Counted from the stretch's first letter, positions 16,535 through 25,322 are shown. The stretch is DNA of 64,000 nucleotides from an uncultured Verrucomicrobiales bacterium (GCA_937928545.1 CALGJQ010000007.1:124001-188000), one strand, 5' to 3'. Numbers and translations: made by a program. The notes: a model not told the origin generated them from the letters alone.

Positions 16535-17335
16535 CTATTGGCCGTCATCAAAGACCTTGATGTCGTCGATTTGGAGTCCAGGTGCACTACTGTTTCTTGA
16601 ATCGGCGCAAATGTAAGCGAAAGAGAGGTGAATTTTTTTATCCTTAGGAGCACCAGAGAATTCGAATTCAACTTCTTTCCATCCCTCCGTATTCTCCGTA
16701 ACTCTTCCCACTGTTTCGAAAGAGTTTAGATCACCGCCTTCAGGGTAGTAGCCGATGATAAACATGCCTCCTGGGCGTGATTCTCGTTCTCTTTTGCTAG
16801 GAGTTCGCAAATTAATCGATGCGCTCACCGCGGGGAGCGTGAGACTAGAGAGAGAAATTGCTTCTTTGGTCGAGAAGTAATGCACAGCCCTCCAATCAAG
16901 AACGACATTGTGCGCTACGTTGGCTGAACTGTTGACGATCACCACATCTTTTTCTTGAGATGCAGCGGTCAAAAATCTTTTCCCTTCGATCGGCTCGATT
17001 GGGCCTTCACTGGTCTTGAGTTCCTTGGCTGTTCGGAACTTTTCCCAAGAATGAATTTGAAGGTGTCCCTTATTTACGGCCCACATGTTTTCAGGTTGCA
17101 TGTAGCGTATTTCCTCAAGCCAACCCACAACACCCTTTTCGAAGCCTTCATGGAACAGCAAGTTTTGCTTCTCGGAGCTTTCCTTGTCTTCAACTGAGGA
17201 TTGTTTCTTTTCTGCTTCCAATTCAGCGACTCGTTTTTCAAGCGCCGCCAACCTCTCTTCTAGAGTAGGTTCACCGAAACTATTCGATGCTAATAATGCT
17301 AATAATGCTGATAAGATGAAGTATCTTTTAATCAT
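16535..17335 (-). CDS. Exported coiled-coil protein with beta-sandwich-like domain
   Basis: The 266-aa protein begins with a signal peptide (MIKRYFILSALLALLA, cut near SFG). A short heptad coiled coil follows (LEERLAALEKRVAELEAE). From about residue 60 the sequence looks like a lectin-type jelly-roll often seen in extracellular proteins: it opens with LFHEGFEKGVVGW, contains WKEVEFEFSGAPKDKKIHLSF, and closes with LQIDDIKVF. That opening and ending are typical of carbohydrate-binding or F5/8-like modules. The ligand is unknown. It is convergent with the large PDZ-like gene; their stops are 13 bases apart. Confidence 0.6.
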   Translation of the reverse strand: MIKRYFILSALLALLASNSFGEPTLEERLAALEKRVAELEAEKKQSSVEDKESSEKQNLLFHEGFEKGVVGWLEEIRYMQPENMWAVNKGHLQIHSWEKFRTAKELKTSEGPIEPIEGKRFLTAASQEKDVVIVNSSANVAHNVVLDWRAVHYFSTKEAISLSSLTLPAVSASINLRTPSKRERESRPGGMFIIGYYPEGGDLNSFETVGRVTENTEGWKEVEFEFSGAPKDKKIHLSFAYICADSRNSSAPGLQIDDIKVFDDGQ

Positions 17336-17374
17336 GATTTCATTTCAAGAAAATGGGTGTGGGGCGTCAAGGCT

Positions 17375-18088
17375 CTATCGACCAGCAGGTGATTCTTTGA
17401 GCGCTCGATTGATCGCCTTCGTTTTTTCTTCGGCGATGACCTGAAATTCCTCGCCGAGGTGGGACACTCGGTCCGGGTGGTATTTTTGAATCAAGGAGCG
17501 ATAGGCCTTCTTAATTGCTGCGACATCTGCATCCGCAGAGATCCCCAAAACTTTCCACCAAGGTTTCTTGGAAGACGTGGAGGGGGGAGGAGAGGGTTCG
17601 GATTTCTTTTGTGGTTCTGGTTCAGGGCGGGGCGGTCGGTCGGCTTGCGGCCGTTCTTGCTTTGATTCGCTTTTATTTGATCGTTGTCGTTGCCGCTTTT
17701 GAAATTCCTCCTGTCGTTTCTGGTGTGTGTCTCGACGATCTGCGCGGTTTGGTTCTGACCCTGGAGCTTGCTGACCTTGAGAGGCGGGAGGTGGTGGATT
17801 CTGAAGGCGATTTCGAATCCCTTGAGCAATGTTTGAGAGCAAAGCTCCTCCACCGATCTTTTGGAAAGCATAGCCAGCCCATCCACAATAAACCCATCCC
17901 AAGGCAAGAGTCCATTGAGTCCCGTTTGCCCATTGAGTGACAGCATAGCTTGCGAAGAAAATGCAAAGGCCAACCTGCCAGAGAGGATTCGCTTTGAGCG
18001 CGACAAAATAAGCCAAGGCAAAGGCTATCATCAGCGTGAACACGAAGCCTGGTTCAGCAAAACCACTGAGAAACTCGGTAAAGGTCAT
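17375..18088 (-). CDS. Membrane-anchored J-domain protein
   Basis: A 237-aa protein with three hydrophobic N-terminal segments (about 14-32, 37-51, 60-75). A disordered, Gln/Arg/Pro-rich linker follows (95-172), then a C-terminal J domain (176-235). The Hsp70-activating HPD is intact at 204-206 in YHPDRVSHLG. Unlike DnaJ the J domain is at the C-terminus, and there is no Gly/Phe or zinc-finger region. It starts 12 bases after the KAP NTPase stop and ends the mobilization operon. It probably recruits DnaK to a membrane complex, perhaps that NTPase or the coupling protein. Confidence 0.8.
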   Translation of the reverse strand: MTFTEFLSGFAEPGFVFTLMIAFALAYFVALKANPLWQVGLCIFFASYAVTQWANGTQWTLALGWVYCGWAGYAFQKIGGGALLSNIAQGIRNRLQNPPPPASQGQQAPGSEPNRADRRDTHQKRQEEFQKRQRQRSNKSESKQERPQADRPPRPEPEPQKKSEPSPPPSTSSKKPWWKVLGISADADVAAIKKAYRSLIQKYHPDRVSHLGEEFQVIAEEKTKAINRALKESPAGR

Positions 18089-18100
18089 TGGTTCTGGCGT

Positions 18101-19483
18101 CTAAGAAGCAAACCTTTTGACCTCTTCAGTAAATTCATAGATTTCTACGAATAGAGGTTTATCCCATGTGTCTCGGTCATCAAAATATCGGCCAAGGCCG
18201 CTCGCATCTTGTTTCCAATCTTCGGGCGTAATTTTGTTATCGAGAAGGGTTCCTTCTACGAGATCAGAACGAAATTGCTCAATAGAGTAATTCTCCTGAG
18301 AAAATATGCCGAAATACAAAACTTGCCCCCACCATAGCTTGCCTTTTTCTTTAACGATCACTGATCGGTCTCGAAGAAATTGAACGAAATCTACACCACT
18401 GAGGGTCCGTTGCCCGATGGCATGATACAGGGTTGTTTCGGAGACACTCAAGAGTGTCATGAAGATCGTTCCAATCTCCCAAGTCCACTTCATGGTATTG
18501 TTGCTTTCCTTGCTTCTCCTTAGGAGGTGAGCTTGAAGGCGATATGCTTCATGAAGCTGACGAGGCCCAATTTTAAATTCTTGGCAAAGTTCTTGGAGGT
18601 TACTGGTTTTATACGATTCACTTCTTCTGTAACTGAACCGCCCAGATTTTTGTAGAATTTTGGAGCTAATATATTGCGTATAAAGGGCCTCGCAAAGAGT
18701 TCCGTAGCTATGAGGCTGAATATTCGGAAAATCGATATTCCGGTGAGCAAATTTACGGTAATACTCATCGAAATTTAACGACTCACCAAACATTGCGCGG
18801 ACAGAGGAAGCGAGATTCGTTTTATCTACTCCGAGAACAAAAACGAGATGAGGGATGTCGAAGATGTGCTTGATTACTTCAAGGTATTCGACGGCGTAGT
18901 CGGGACGACAACGGTCGAGTTCATCAACCATCACGATGATTGGAAGCGGTGAGTCGTTAACGAATTTTTCCAACATCTCTTTGAGTTCCTTGAAAGTCTT
19001 CTTCCGATCTTCAAATACTTCGAAACATGCCTTTCCCATTAGTCCAGGCTTTCGAGGCTCGGCAGCTTTTCCTGCTTTTTGGATATCCATTCCTGAGGCT
19101 TTTTTGACGATGTCATTGCCAAGAGACATAGCCATTTTTCCAATTTTCCCGGCTTTTGACTTAAGTTCTTCAGTGTCCAGTTTTGGATCGACCAATTTAA
19201 AGTGTGCCGCGAAGCCACTCACAATGGAAAGCAAAGCATCGTGCAGGAAATCAGCATCCCAAGCATTGAGATGAATAGTGGAGAAGCGCTGAGGATCTTC
19301 TGTCTCTAGAAGCTGTCGCCACATTTCGAAGAACGTGGATTTTCCGCAACCAAAGGAACCATTGAGGCTGAGAATGAGCGCTCCTTCAAGGAAGTCGCGG
19401 TCGGTATGAATGAAGCTCGTGAGCCTTTCAGCAAATGGTTTGAGCTCAAGCTTGTCGAATTCAGTAAAAGTCTTTGGTGTCAT
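18101..19483 (-). CDS. KAP family P-loop NTPase
   Basis: A 460-aa protein. Walker A is GSFGCGKST (42-50), followed by the KAP-typical IHLNAWDADF and Walker B IIVMVDELDRCRPDYAVEYLE (Asp187, Glu188); the next stretch HLVFVLGVDKTNLASSVRAMFG is also diagnostic. Many KAP NTPases have membrane helices inserted between the Walker motifs; this one has only a charged helical insert. KAP proteins are scattered in bacteria, several on mobile elements and some in phage exclusion (F-plasmid PifA). ATG 19483 lies 5 bases after the coupling-protein stop; an upstream in-frame ATG at 19558 would overlap that gene. The J-domain gene follows at once. Confidence 0.8.
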   Translation of the reverse strand: MTPKTFTEFDKLELKPFAERLTSFIHTDRDFLEGALILSLNGSFGCGKSTFFEMWRQLLETEDPQRFSTIHLNAWDADFLHDALLSIVSGFAAHFKLVDPKLDTEELKSKAGKIGKMAMSLGNDIVKKASGMDIQKAGKAAEPRKPGLMGKACFEVFEDRKKTFKELKEMLEKFVNDSPLPIIVMVDELDRCRPDYAVEYLEVIKHIFDIPHLVFVLGVDKTNLASSVRAMFGESLNFDEYYRKFAHRNIDFPNIQPHSYGTLCEALYTQYISSKILQKSGRFSYRRSESYKTSNLQELCQEFKIGPRQLHEAYRLQAHLLRRSKESNNTMKWTWEIGTIFMTLLSVSETTLYHAIGQRTLSGVDFVQFLRDRSVIVKEKGKLWWGQVLYFGIFSQENYSIEQFRSDLVEGTLLDNKITPEDWKQDASGLGRYFDDRDTWDKPLFVEIYEFTEEVKRFAS

Positions 19484-19487
19484 GGAA

Positions 19488-20984
19488 TTAAGAAAGAGGA
19501 ATGAAATGAAGAGAATCAGAGGGAAGGGGAGAAGGGAGAGGATGTGGGTGACGGTCAAGAAGGCTCTTCAAACCCGAATTTTGGTAACTTGGGAGCGTTT
19601 CCAAAATCACCGGCTCCTGATTGGCCGTGATACAAAGAGCCTGATCGGCCGACATGCGACGAATACGATCTGCGTTCATCAGATTCTCCTCGCGGGAAGA
19701 ACTGTGTCCCCCGGTTTTGTAATCGAACTTCACCCGTCCCAGCATTTCCTCCACCATTCGGGATGTCTCAGTGTCGAGACCTGAATAGAAGAGCTTCGTC
19801 CTCATCCCTCCCGAGAGAATCGTCTTGGCTGCTTGATCGCCATAGCGTTCTCGAAGCTGCCCGAAATCTTGAAGAATGATCGAAAGTGACACCCGATACT
19901 TTCTGATCGTCGTTGCTACCGTATCGAAGTTTGGAATCATCGAATGTCCGAACTCGTCATAGAGAACGTAGATGGGAAGTCCGGAATTGGTGTATTCCAA
20001 CTTCTTCTGAGAGGCGAAAAATTGCGTGTAGAAGAGATTGAGAATGAAACTGTAAAACTCCGCATCTGTTTCCGGCACGATGAGATAGAGCACCGTCTTT
20101 CTTCTTCGCAGGGCATGAAAATCGATCTCATCCCGGCTGAGGAGTGCGGCAATGTCGGGATTGTTCACCGCCCGAAGCGCATTGCGCCCCATCGTGATAA
20201 AGGATGAAAGCATCTTCTCATTGCCGGAGACAAAGCCCTTGAACTGATTCACCGTCGCCTCATCAGGAGCGTAGCGAGCAATGAATTTCACCAGAGGTCG
20301 CCCATTCTTGCCGAAGTTCTGCAAAAGATGCTGAACGTTGTGGAGGTTCATCCATTCAGGCTCCTCCGTATTCTTGAGGCAGCGGATCAGAATCGACATG
20401 AGATTCTGTGGCTCCGAATACCAAATCTCGTCACCCGGCTTCGTCACCGGATTAGCCGACTTCATGATCACCTGAGCCAGCTTGTCGATCTCCGTATAAG
20501 ACGAAACGTGAGAAATCGGATTGTAGCCCAAACTCGTGGCAGGGTCGGCGAGATTCAAAACCTGCACCTCAAAACCTCGTTGGGCCATTGCGCCGGAAGT
20601 CTTCTCATAGAGTTCACCGCTTGGATCAGTCACAATCGTCGAACAATCATCAAGAGTCAGAAGATTAGGAGCGATGTAACGAGTCGTCTTTCCCGCTCCC
20701 GTTGGACTAATCACCGCAACATGCTCGAAACTGTCTTGTGCGCTGAGGCGTTTGCCTCCTCGACCATCGAGCACGAGCCCCTGATTCCGGGGATTCAAGA
20801 AACGTGCACTTTCTCGATCATTCTGGAAACGTGCGCCTGACTGCTTTTCCTGATCAAAGATTTTCGAAAACAAGCGAGGAACCCATGACTGAATCCGGGA
20901 AGCACCCGGAACATTCTGCCCCAACCAACCCATGCACCAAGCGGCGAAGAGAATCAGGATGAAGAGAAAGATAAGAGCTTCCAT
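19488..20984 (-). CDS. VirD4/TraG-type conjugative coupling protein
   Basis: A 498-aa ATPase that would bring the relaxase-DNA complex to a type IV secretion channel. One N-terminal membrane helix (EALIFLFILILFAAWCMGWL) is followed by Walker A SPTGAGKTT (93-101). The family signatures IVTDPSGELYEKTSG and PIYVLYDEFGHS (Walker B) follow, then a Gln-rich arginine-finger region (IILQDFGQLRERYG). Start is ATG 20984; an ATG at 21140 in the same frame would add 52 residues that overlap the relaxase gene. The protein is shorter than VirD4 (about 650 aa) and seems to lack part of the all-alpha domain. It sits between relaxase and KAP NTPase on the same strand. Confidence 0.88.
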   Translation of the reverse strand: MEALIFLFILILFAAWCMGWLGQNVPGASRIQSWVPRLFSKIFDQEKQSGARFQNDRESARFLNPRNQGLVLDGRGGKRLSAQDSFEHVAVISPTGAGKTTRYIAPNLLTLDDCSTIVTDPSGELYEKTSGAMAQRGFEVQVLNLADPATSLGYNPISHVSSYTEIDKLAQVIMKSANPVTKPGDEIWYSEPQNLMSILIRCLKNTEEPEWMNLHNVQHLLQNFGKNGRPLVKFIARYAPDEATVNQFKGFVSGNEKMLSSFITMGRNALRAVNNPDIAALLSRDEIDFHALRRRKTVLYLIVPETDAEFYSFILNLFYTQFFASQKKLEYTNSGLPIYVLYDEFGHSMIPNFDTVATTIRKYRVSLSIILQDFGQLRERYGDQAAKTILSGGMRTKLFYSGLDTETSRMVEEMLGRVKFDYKTGGHSSSREENLMNADRIRRMSADQALCITANQEPVILETLPSYQNSGLKSLLDRHPHPLPSPLPSDSLHFIPLS

Positions 20985-21072
20985 AAGATGAGAACTGAAA
21001 ATGAAGAGAATATTTCTCCCGACAGATTGATAAGTTATCGAGTCTTTAGAGATGATCCAGAAATTCTCATTT

Positions 21073-21918
21073 TTACTCCGTCGGATGGATCTCCGGGTTG
21101 GATTCTTCCGCTTCCGTGTAATAGGCCTCCAAATCCTCAAGTCGAGTCATCTCCTTATCGATCTCCGATTCAGTGAACTCCGAAGCACGAGAGGGAGTGA
21201 AGAAACGGTCTCCATCGAGACCTAGGGTCGAAAAACGATACCTCTTGCCGTGATGCTCCACTCCCGGCGTGCGGCCTCGGCGATAGAGGACAAAACCCTT
21301 TTCCTTGAGAACCGACTCCAAATCCTGCGGATTTGTCTCCTTCAAGATATCTTCCAATATCCGGCGAAGCTCCTCATGGGAGAGAGGCTTCTCTTGAGCG
21401 TTTTCGGGACTTTGAGCTCTGGCGCGAGAACGGTCGTAGATGATCGGCTGCTTGAGATCGGGATAAACCTCATGGAGATACTGCTCACAGCGTTGCTGGA
21501 TTTCTCGATACGATCCCTTACTCAAGCGAAAGCGACGCGCCTGATTCAGCTCATTGGATGAAAGCATCAAATGAACGTGAAGATGACCCTGCTCCAAATG
21601 AATGCGACCGTAGCCCAAAAGATGAGGAGCGCGGATCGAAAGATACTGCCGCGTCAGGTCCTGGAGAGCCTGCATTTGGCGTTGTAAAGGAACCTCCGAG
21701 TAGAACTTCAAAGAAATGATCTCGTGATAAAGGACATTTCCCTTCGCGTGAGTCCGCAAAAGATCGGAATTCTCGTAGAACTGCTCCAAAACCTGCTCGC
21801 GGTTTTCAACTGGCCGCAGATTCCAAGGCATGAATCCCACCATCCCATCATCCCGATTCATGTAATCGTAGAGCTGGGAAAAACTGCGGGACTTGCGTGA
21901 CATACTCTTAATGATCAC
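21073..21918 (-). CDS. MobP/VirD2-like relaxase
   Basis: A 281-aa DNA-nicking enzyme for mobilization. The three-histidine metal site is plain: His107, His112, His114 and His116 in RIHLEQGHLHVHLMLSSNE. The likely nicking tyrosines are Tyr17 and Tyr19 in SFSQLYDYMNRD. YHEIISL (about 64-70) is the usual strand before the His motif. The C-terminus is acidic. It is short compared with plasmid relaxases that carry a primase or helicase tail. MobC overlaps its start by 4 bases, and the putative oriT lies just beyond MobC. The HxxxxHxHxH pattern and the MobC partner favour the MOB-P class. Confidence 0.85.
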   Translation of the reverse strand: MIIKSMSRKSRSFSQLYDYMNRDDGMVGFMPWNLRPVENREQVLEQFYENSDLLRTHAKGNVLYHEIISLKFYSEVPLQRQMQALQDLTRQYLSIRAPHLLGYGRIHLEQGHLHVHLMLSSNELNQARRFRLSKGSYREIQQRCEQYLHEVYPDLKQPIIYDRSRARAQSPENAQEKPLSHEELRRILEDILKETNPQDLESVLKEKGFVLYRRGRTPGVEHHGKRYRFSTLGLDGDRFFTPSRASEFTESEIDKEMTRLEDLEAYYTEAEESNPEIHPTE

Positions 21919-22325
21919 GACAATTTCTTCGAAATAAGAACCTCCAACTGAACCAAACCCTCGTGGATTTTAGTTAGGATTTCAGCGCCCTCCTGAGGAG
22001 ACTTTGATTGATTCAAAAAGCCCACCTCCAAATTACAGGCATGAGCGATCTGATTCACATTATTGCTGCTCGCCCTAAGCAAGCGCGTCACCTCGTCCAA
22101 GGCAGAAATTGTCGTGGGTGACAACGATGGGATGCCATCAAGCTGAGAAAGTGCCAATGACAGCAAGGCTGTCGCGACAGAAAGCCCGCTATCCTTGGCA
22201 TAAGCCTCTAGCTTTCGAAACTGAGCAATCGTCAGCGTCACCTTGACCGCTTGGTGCGTCTTTCGCCGCTTCGCGTCATAAGCCCGCTGATAGCTCTTCT
22301 TATCCTGATCGTCTCGGTAAGGCAT
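21915..22325 (-). CDS. MobC-like relaxosome accessory protein
   Basis: A 136-aa protein. The N-terminal half is basic and ribbon-helix-helix-like (VKVTLTIAQFRKLEAYAKDSG). The C-terminal half carries the MobC hallmark LLRASSNNVNQIAHACN, which in MobC proteins reads GNNxNQIARxxN. MobC helps open the origin of transfer for the relaxase. The ATG at 22325 is preferred; the frame stays open upstream through the palindromic oriT candidate but that part is not protein-like. It is translationally coupled to the relaxase through a 4-base overlap. Confidence 0.82.
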   Translation of the reverse strand: MPYRDDQDKKSYQRAYDAKRRKTHQAVKVTLTIAQFRKLEAYAKDSGLSVATALLSLALSQLDGIPSLSPTTISALDEVTRLLRASSNNVNQIAHACNLEVGFLNQSKSPQEGAEILTKIHEGLVQLEVLISKKLS

Positions 22326-22675
22326 TCTGCGGGGAACTACGGTCCTGGAGCCAGTGCCATCCGGTAGCGGTGCATTTTTTAAAGGGGTCGAGGGGAATCC
22401 CCCCGCAAGTTGTCCTTTGGGAACGGTTCCAATCCCGGGCCGCGAAGTGGTTCGGATGGGACTGGAGCCAAAAGGCAAACTTGCTCCGCCTCGCCACCCT
22501 GCGGGAGAGAGCGGAAACCGGTTCCGGCAAATCACCTCCTTAGGAATTCGTTTCACCAAGAACAGAACCCACCAAATACAAGCGTGAGAAAAGACGGCTT
22601 GAGAAAGAATAAAAGGGGAGAGCGATAAAACCGAGAAGGCCGGATAGCAGGGCTTATGGAATCGCAGTTTCCAGC
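22326..22675. other. Putative oriT region
   Basis: This non-coding stretch separates divergent mobC and the DUF2637-like gene. It contains an imperfect inverted repeat: GCAAGTTGTCCTTTGG (22405-22420) and its near-complement CCAAAAGGCAAACTTGC (22468-22484). Further weaker pairing occurs inside, and a GGGGAATCCCCC tract lies just before the left arm. A long inverted repeat directly upstream of mobC-relaxase genes is the usual layout of an origin of transfer. The nick site cannot be fixed from sequence alone. Confidence 0.5.
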
Positions 22676-23353
22676 ATGACAGACAAGCGACACCATAATG
22701 ACGACGATAACCTAAGAATGATCGCCTCCATATCCTGGCTCAGTTCCGGACTGGTCGGACTGCTGGCATTGGCGTCATTCAGCCTGTCATTTGAAGCCCT
22801 GCGTGGATTGGCAGTCGAAACCGGAGTTGTCAGCGTCAAGCTGGGATGGATCTTCCCGCTTATTGTCGATGGCGCCATTGTCGTCTTTTCCCTGAGCGCA
22901 TTGCGAGCGTCACTTCGAAAAGAAAGAACCGCATGGCTCAGAGGACTCGTCATTTTTGCCACCTGTGCGAGTATCTTCTTCAATATCGCCCATGTCGAAA
23001 TCCAGTGGCTCGCCATGATTCTTGCGGCCACTCCTCCCGTTCTCCTGTTTCTGTCCTTTGAAGCCCTCATGCACTCCATCCAGGCCGAAATGCAACGAGT
23101 CATCGAAACTGACCTTCAATCGAATGATTCAACCAACGACTTGAAGGAAAAGAAACTGAAGAGAGCAGCCAAACACGCCAAGAAAACGAATGCCAGGAAA
23201 TCGGACCGCTTGGAGAAAGTGAAGAAACTGCATGAACAAGGACTGAGCCCCGCACAAATCGTCGAGCAACTGGACAACGTTTCCTTACGCACCGTCCAAC
23301 GAGACCTAGCGGCGATCTGCCAAAAGGGGGATTCCCCAGAGGGTGACCGTTAA
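22676..23353 (+). CDS. DUF2637-like membrane protein with C-terminal HTH
   Basis: A 225-aa protein with four hydrophobic helices in the first 125 residues (starting SISWLSSGLVGLLALASF; including GWIFPLIVDGAIVVFSLSAL and ILAATPPVLLFLSFEALM). A basic linker follows (KRAAKHAKKTNARK), and then a helix-turn-helix (VKKLHEQGLSPAQIVEQLD with VSLRTVQRDLAAI). This matches the layout of DUF2637 proteins, best known from actinobacterial plasmids and ICEs, where they accompany transfer genes. It could tie element DNA or transcription to the membrane. It is divergent from mobC across the putative oriT. Confidence 0.65.
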   Translation: MTDKRHHNDDDNLRMIASISWLSSGLVGLLALASFSLSFEALRGLAVETGVVSVKLGWIFPLIVDGAIVVFSLSALRASLRKERTAWLRGLVIFATCASIFFNIAHVEIQWLAMILAATPPVLLFLSFEALMHSIQAEMQRVIETDLQSNDSTNDLKEKKLKRAAKHAKKTNARKSDRLEKVKKLHEQGLSPAQIVEQLDNVSLRTVQRDLAAICQKGDSPEGDR

Positions 23354-23597
23354 GAGTTGGCCTCCCCAAGTTCCGGGGCCAGAGGCTCCCGTGACTTGTC
23401 GACTTTGGTTCTTTGGCGAAACAAAGAAGGGAGGGAGAGAGTTTGTGATCGTGAGCAGAGGGGAGGGGCGTGAGGCAGGAGCAAGCTAATCCCCGCAAAC
23501 AGGTCACAATCTCTCGGGTGGGAATTTCCGGATCCAAGATGATGAGTCTGGCGTTCTGATCAAATACGCTGAGAACGGTTTCGAAGAGAAAGAGGAT
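23354..23597. other. Intergenic region with hairpin
   Basis: A perfect 7-bp hairpin, TTCTTTG/CAAAGAA with loop GCGAAA, lies at 23409-23428. It could act as a terminator for the DUF2637-like gene, although no clear T-run follows. Otherwise nothing is recognised in this stretch between two convergent genes. Confidence 0.35.
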
Positions 23598-23951
23598 TTA
23601 GGCCCCCCTCAGTTTTTCAATATCTTTGTAGGAACATTCGATGCCAAAGAGGGCCTTAATTAGTTCTGGGTAGACGTAGAGATCGTAGTGACTCCCAAAG
23701 CTGGTGATTCCGACCCAGCATCCATAATCTGAATCTACCACGGGAATATTGGCCGTAATTAGATGGTCAAGATCGATGCTCGAGAAACGAGGGAAGACCA
23801 GCCACTGGTAAATCTCGGTATCGCTTTCAGCGCCTTCGATGTCCTCAAAGGAAATGCCATCTGGAATGGTAAAAAGAAATTCAACCAAGAATGTCTGGTT
23901 CAAGTGTTGAGAAACGTAGTCGAGATGATGCCGAGATAGAGAGTCCTGCAT
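23598..23951 (-). CDS. Hypothetical small acidic protein
   Basis: I do not recognise this 117-aa protein. It is acidic, with no signal or membrane segment, and has alternating strand/helix character (VEFLFTIPDGISFEDIEG, then YQWLVFPRFSS, then SHYDLYVYPELIKALFG). Such small acidic single-domain proteins are often immunity or antirestriction-like, but there is no adjacent toxin on this strand. It has long non-coding flanks (about 245 and 250 bases), and the flank at 23952-24201 holds nothing I can identify. Confidence 0.45.
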   Translation of the reverse strand: MQDSLSRHHLDYVSQHLNQTFLVEFLFTIPDGISFEDIEGAESDTEIYQWLVFPRFSSIDLDHLITANIPVVDSDYGCWVGITSFGSHYDLYVYPELIKALFGIECSYKDIEKLRGA

Positions 23952-24201
23952 GATGTGAGAAAATTAAGAAATACATCAGCAAGGAGATCACTTCCGTGAT
24001 CAGAGAAAAATCCAACTGGAGTCGCAAAGGAGTGAGAAGCAGTTTGAATTTTCACTGGCGGAAGTATGGAGCTACCGATGTATTTTCTTTTTTCACAAGC
24101 AGGACATCGAGTTAGAGATCGGCAAAATCTCTAGAGTGTTGTTCTTCACTTTCAGAGTCTCGAAGGTTTCAGAATAGGACCATTTTTTGAGAAAATGGAG
24201 A

Positions 24202-24816
24202 TCACTCAAAGAGACAGATGCTCTCTGCGATTTCCAGAGCTTCTTCCTCACTGACTCCTAGATATTCTTGAGCGGCGGCGAGAGTGCTTTGGCCGAGGAG
24301 AAGCTGAACCTTGGCCGGATCGAGGGTTTGAGAAAAAACCATTACAGCCTTGGTCCGGCGTAGGCTGTGAGTTCCATAGTTCTCTTCGGGAAGGTCGAGT
24401 CGCCGGACCCACGATTTAACGATGTCTTGAAACTGGCGGCGGCAGAGATGCCTTCCTGGGTTGTTACCGGAGAAGAGAAAGTCACCGGGGCGCAGGTCTT
24501 CTTGATTAATCCAAATCAGGGTTGCTTGACGAGCCTTCGGGCCAAGAGCACACACAACTCTTCGCTTTGTCTTCTGCTGCTTCACATGGATGCGTTTACG
24601 CATCTTTCCTTTGCTGTCCTGCACCATGCTGACCTTGAGGCTGAGAAGATCACTGGCTCGAAGCATCGAGTCCACGGCAAGCGTGAACATCGCCATCTCG
24701 CGAATTCTCCTATCCCGATCCAAATGGGAAAATAGCTCCTGAGCTTGAGCCAGGGTGAAAGGCTGTTTCTTCCCCACCGAAAGACCTGCATTCCACGGTG
24801 GATGTGGATCATTCAT
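24202..24816 (-). CDS. Short tyrosine recombinase (catalytic domain)
   Basis: A 204-aa site-specific recombinase. Catalytic residues: Arg in DSMLRASDLL, Lys in VKQQKTKRR, the His-Leu-Arg box as THSLRRTKAV, and the nucleophile Tyr in AAAQEYLGVS. The third-position His/Trp is not obvious (LLGQSTLAA replaces LLGHSSI). The start at 24816 is supported by GGAGGAG nine bases upstream. Earlier in-frame starts up to 25089 would overlap the divergent lipoprotein gene. There is essentially no N-terminal core-binding domain, so it is shorter than XerC/D. It resembles the DNA-invertase-like short integrases of plasmids and may resolve or invert element DNA. Confidence 0.75.
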   Translation of the reverse strand: MNDPHPPWNAGLSVGKKQPFTLAQAQELFSHLDRDRRIREMAMFTLAVDSMLRASDLLSLKVSMVQDSKGKMRKRIHVKQQKTKRRVVCALGPKARQATLIWINQEDLRPGDFLFSGNNPGRHLCRRQFQDIVKSWVRRLDLPEENYGTHSLRRTKAVMVFSQTLDPAKVQLLLGQSTLAAAQEYLGVSEEEALEIAESICLFE

Positions 24817-24856
24817 CAGAGTTGTCTCCTCCGCTTTGTCCATAACCGGAGGTCTC

Positions 24857-25294
24857 ATGAAATTCCACATCACCGCCAGTCTACCAAATCCCTCTCGATT
24901 CTCCAAATTCGTCTGCCTTTTACTTCTCATTTCGATGTCGACTCTATCCTCATGTAAAGAGAGCAGAGCTAACGGAAAGACATCTGAGAAAGCAGAAGAG
25001 GAGAACAAAATGACTCTCTTGGAGCGGGAGATTGAGAGAATGCTCCTGACCAAAAGAGACGATCCCAAGAAGCTCTTGAAGCTCGTCAAAGGGAAACCTT
25101 GGAAAGGGCTCTTGGAGTTGTGTATGAAGATTGAGAAGTCTGTTCAGCCAAGACCCAATAAAGACCGTATAGTCTGGGTTCGGTTAAAAATTCGAGCTTC
25201 GTTTCTCGACTCCCAAAAAGCTGCAAATCTCGAAAGGCTCAAGAAAGAGCTGGAAGAGATGGCCAAAGATGAGGGGTTGAAAACTCACGACTGA
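24857..25294 (+). CDS. Putative lipoprotein
   Basis: A 145-aa protein with a signal sequence and lipobox: FVCLLLLISMSTLSSCKES, with the Cys at about residue 28, so probably anchored in the outer or inner membrane. The mature part is a charged helical segment (TLLEREIERMLLTKRDDPKKLLKLVKG) with no recognised fold. The ATG at 24857 leaves 40 bases to the divergent recombinase start. Another ATG at 24755 would overlap that gene. It may be transcribed with the 431-aa gene 28 bases downstream. Confidence 0.55.
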   Translation: MKFHITASLPNPSRFSKFVCLLLLISMSTLSSCKESRANGKTSEKAEEENKMTLLEREIERMLLTKRDDPKKLLKLVKGKPWKGLLELCMKIEKSVQPRPNKDRIVWVRLKIRASFLDSQKAANLERLKKELEEMAKDEGLKTHD

Positions 25295-25322
25295 TTTGCT
25301 TGATCCTGAATAATTTGGTAAA

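Noticed and set aside
23409-23428. Strong intrinsic terminator
   Set aside because: The hairpin is perfect but short and AT-rich with no T-run after it on either strand, so only a weak call is given.
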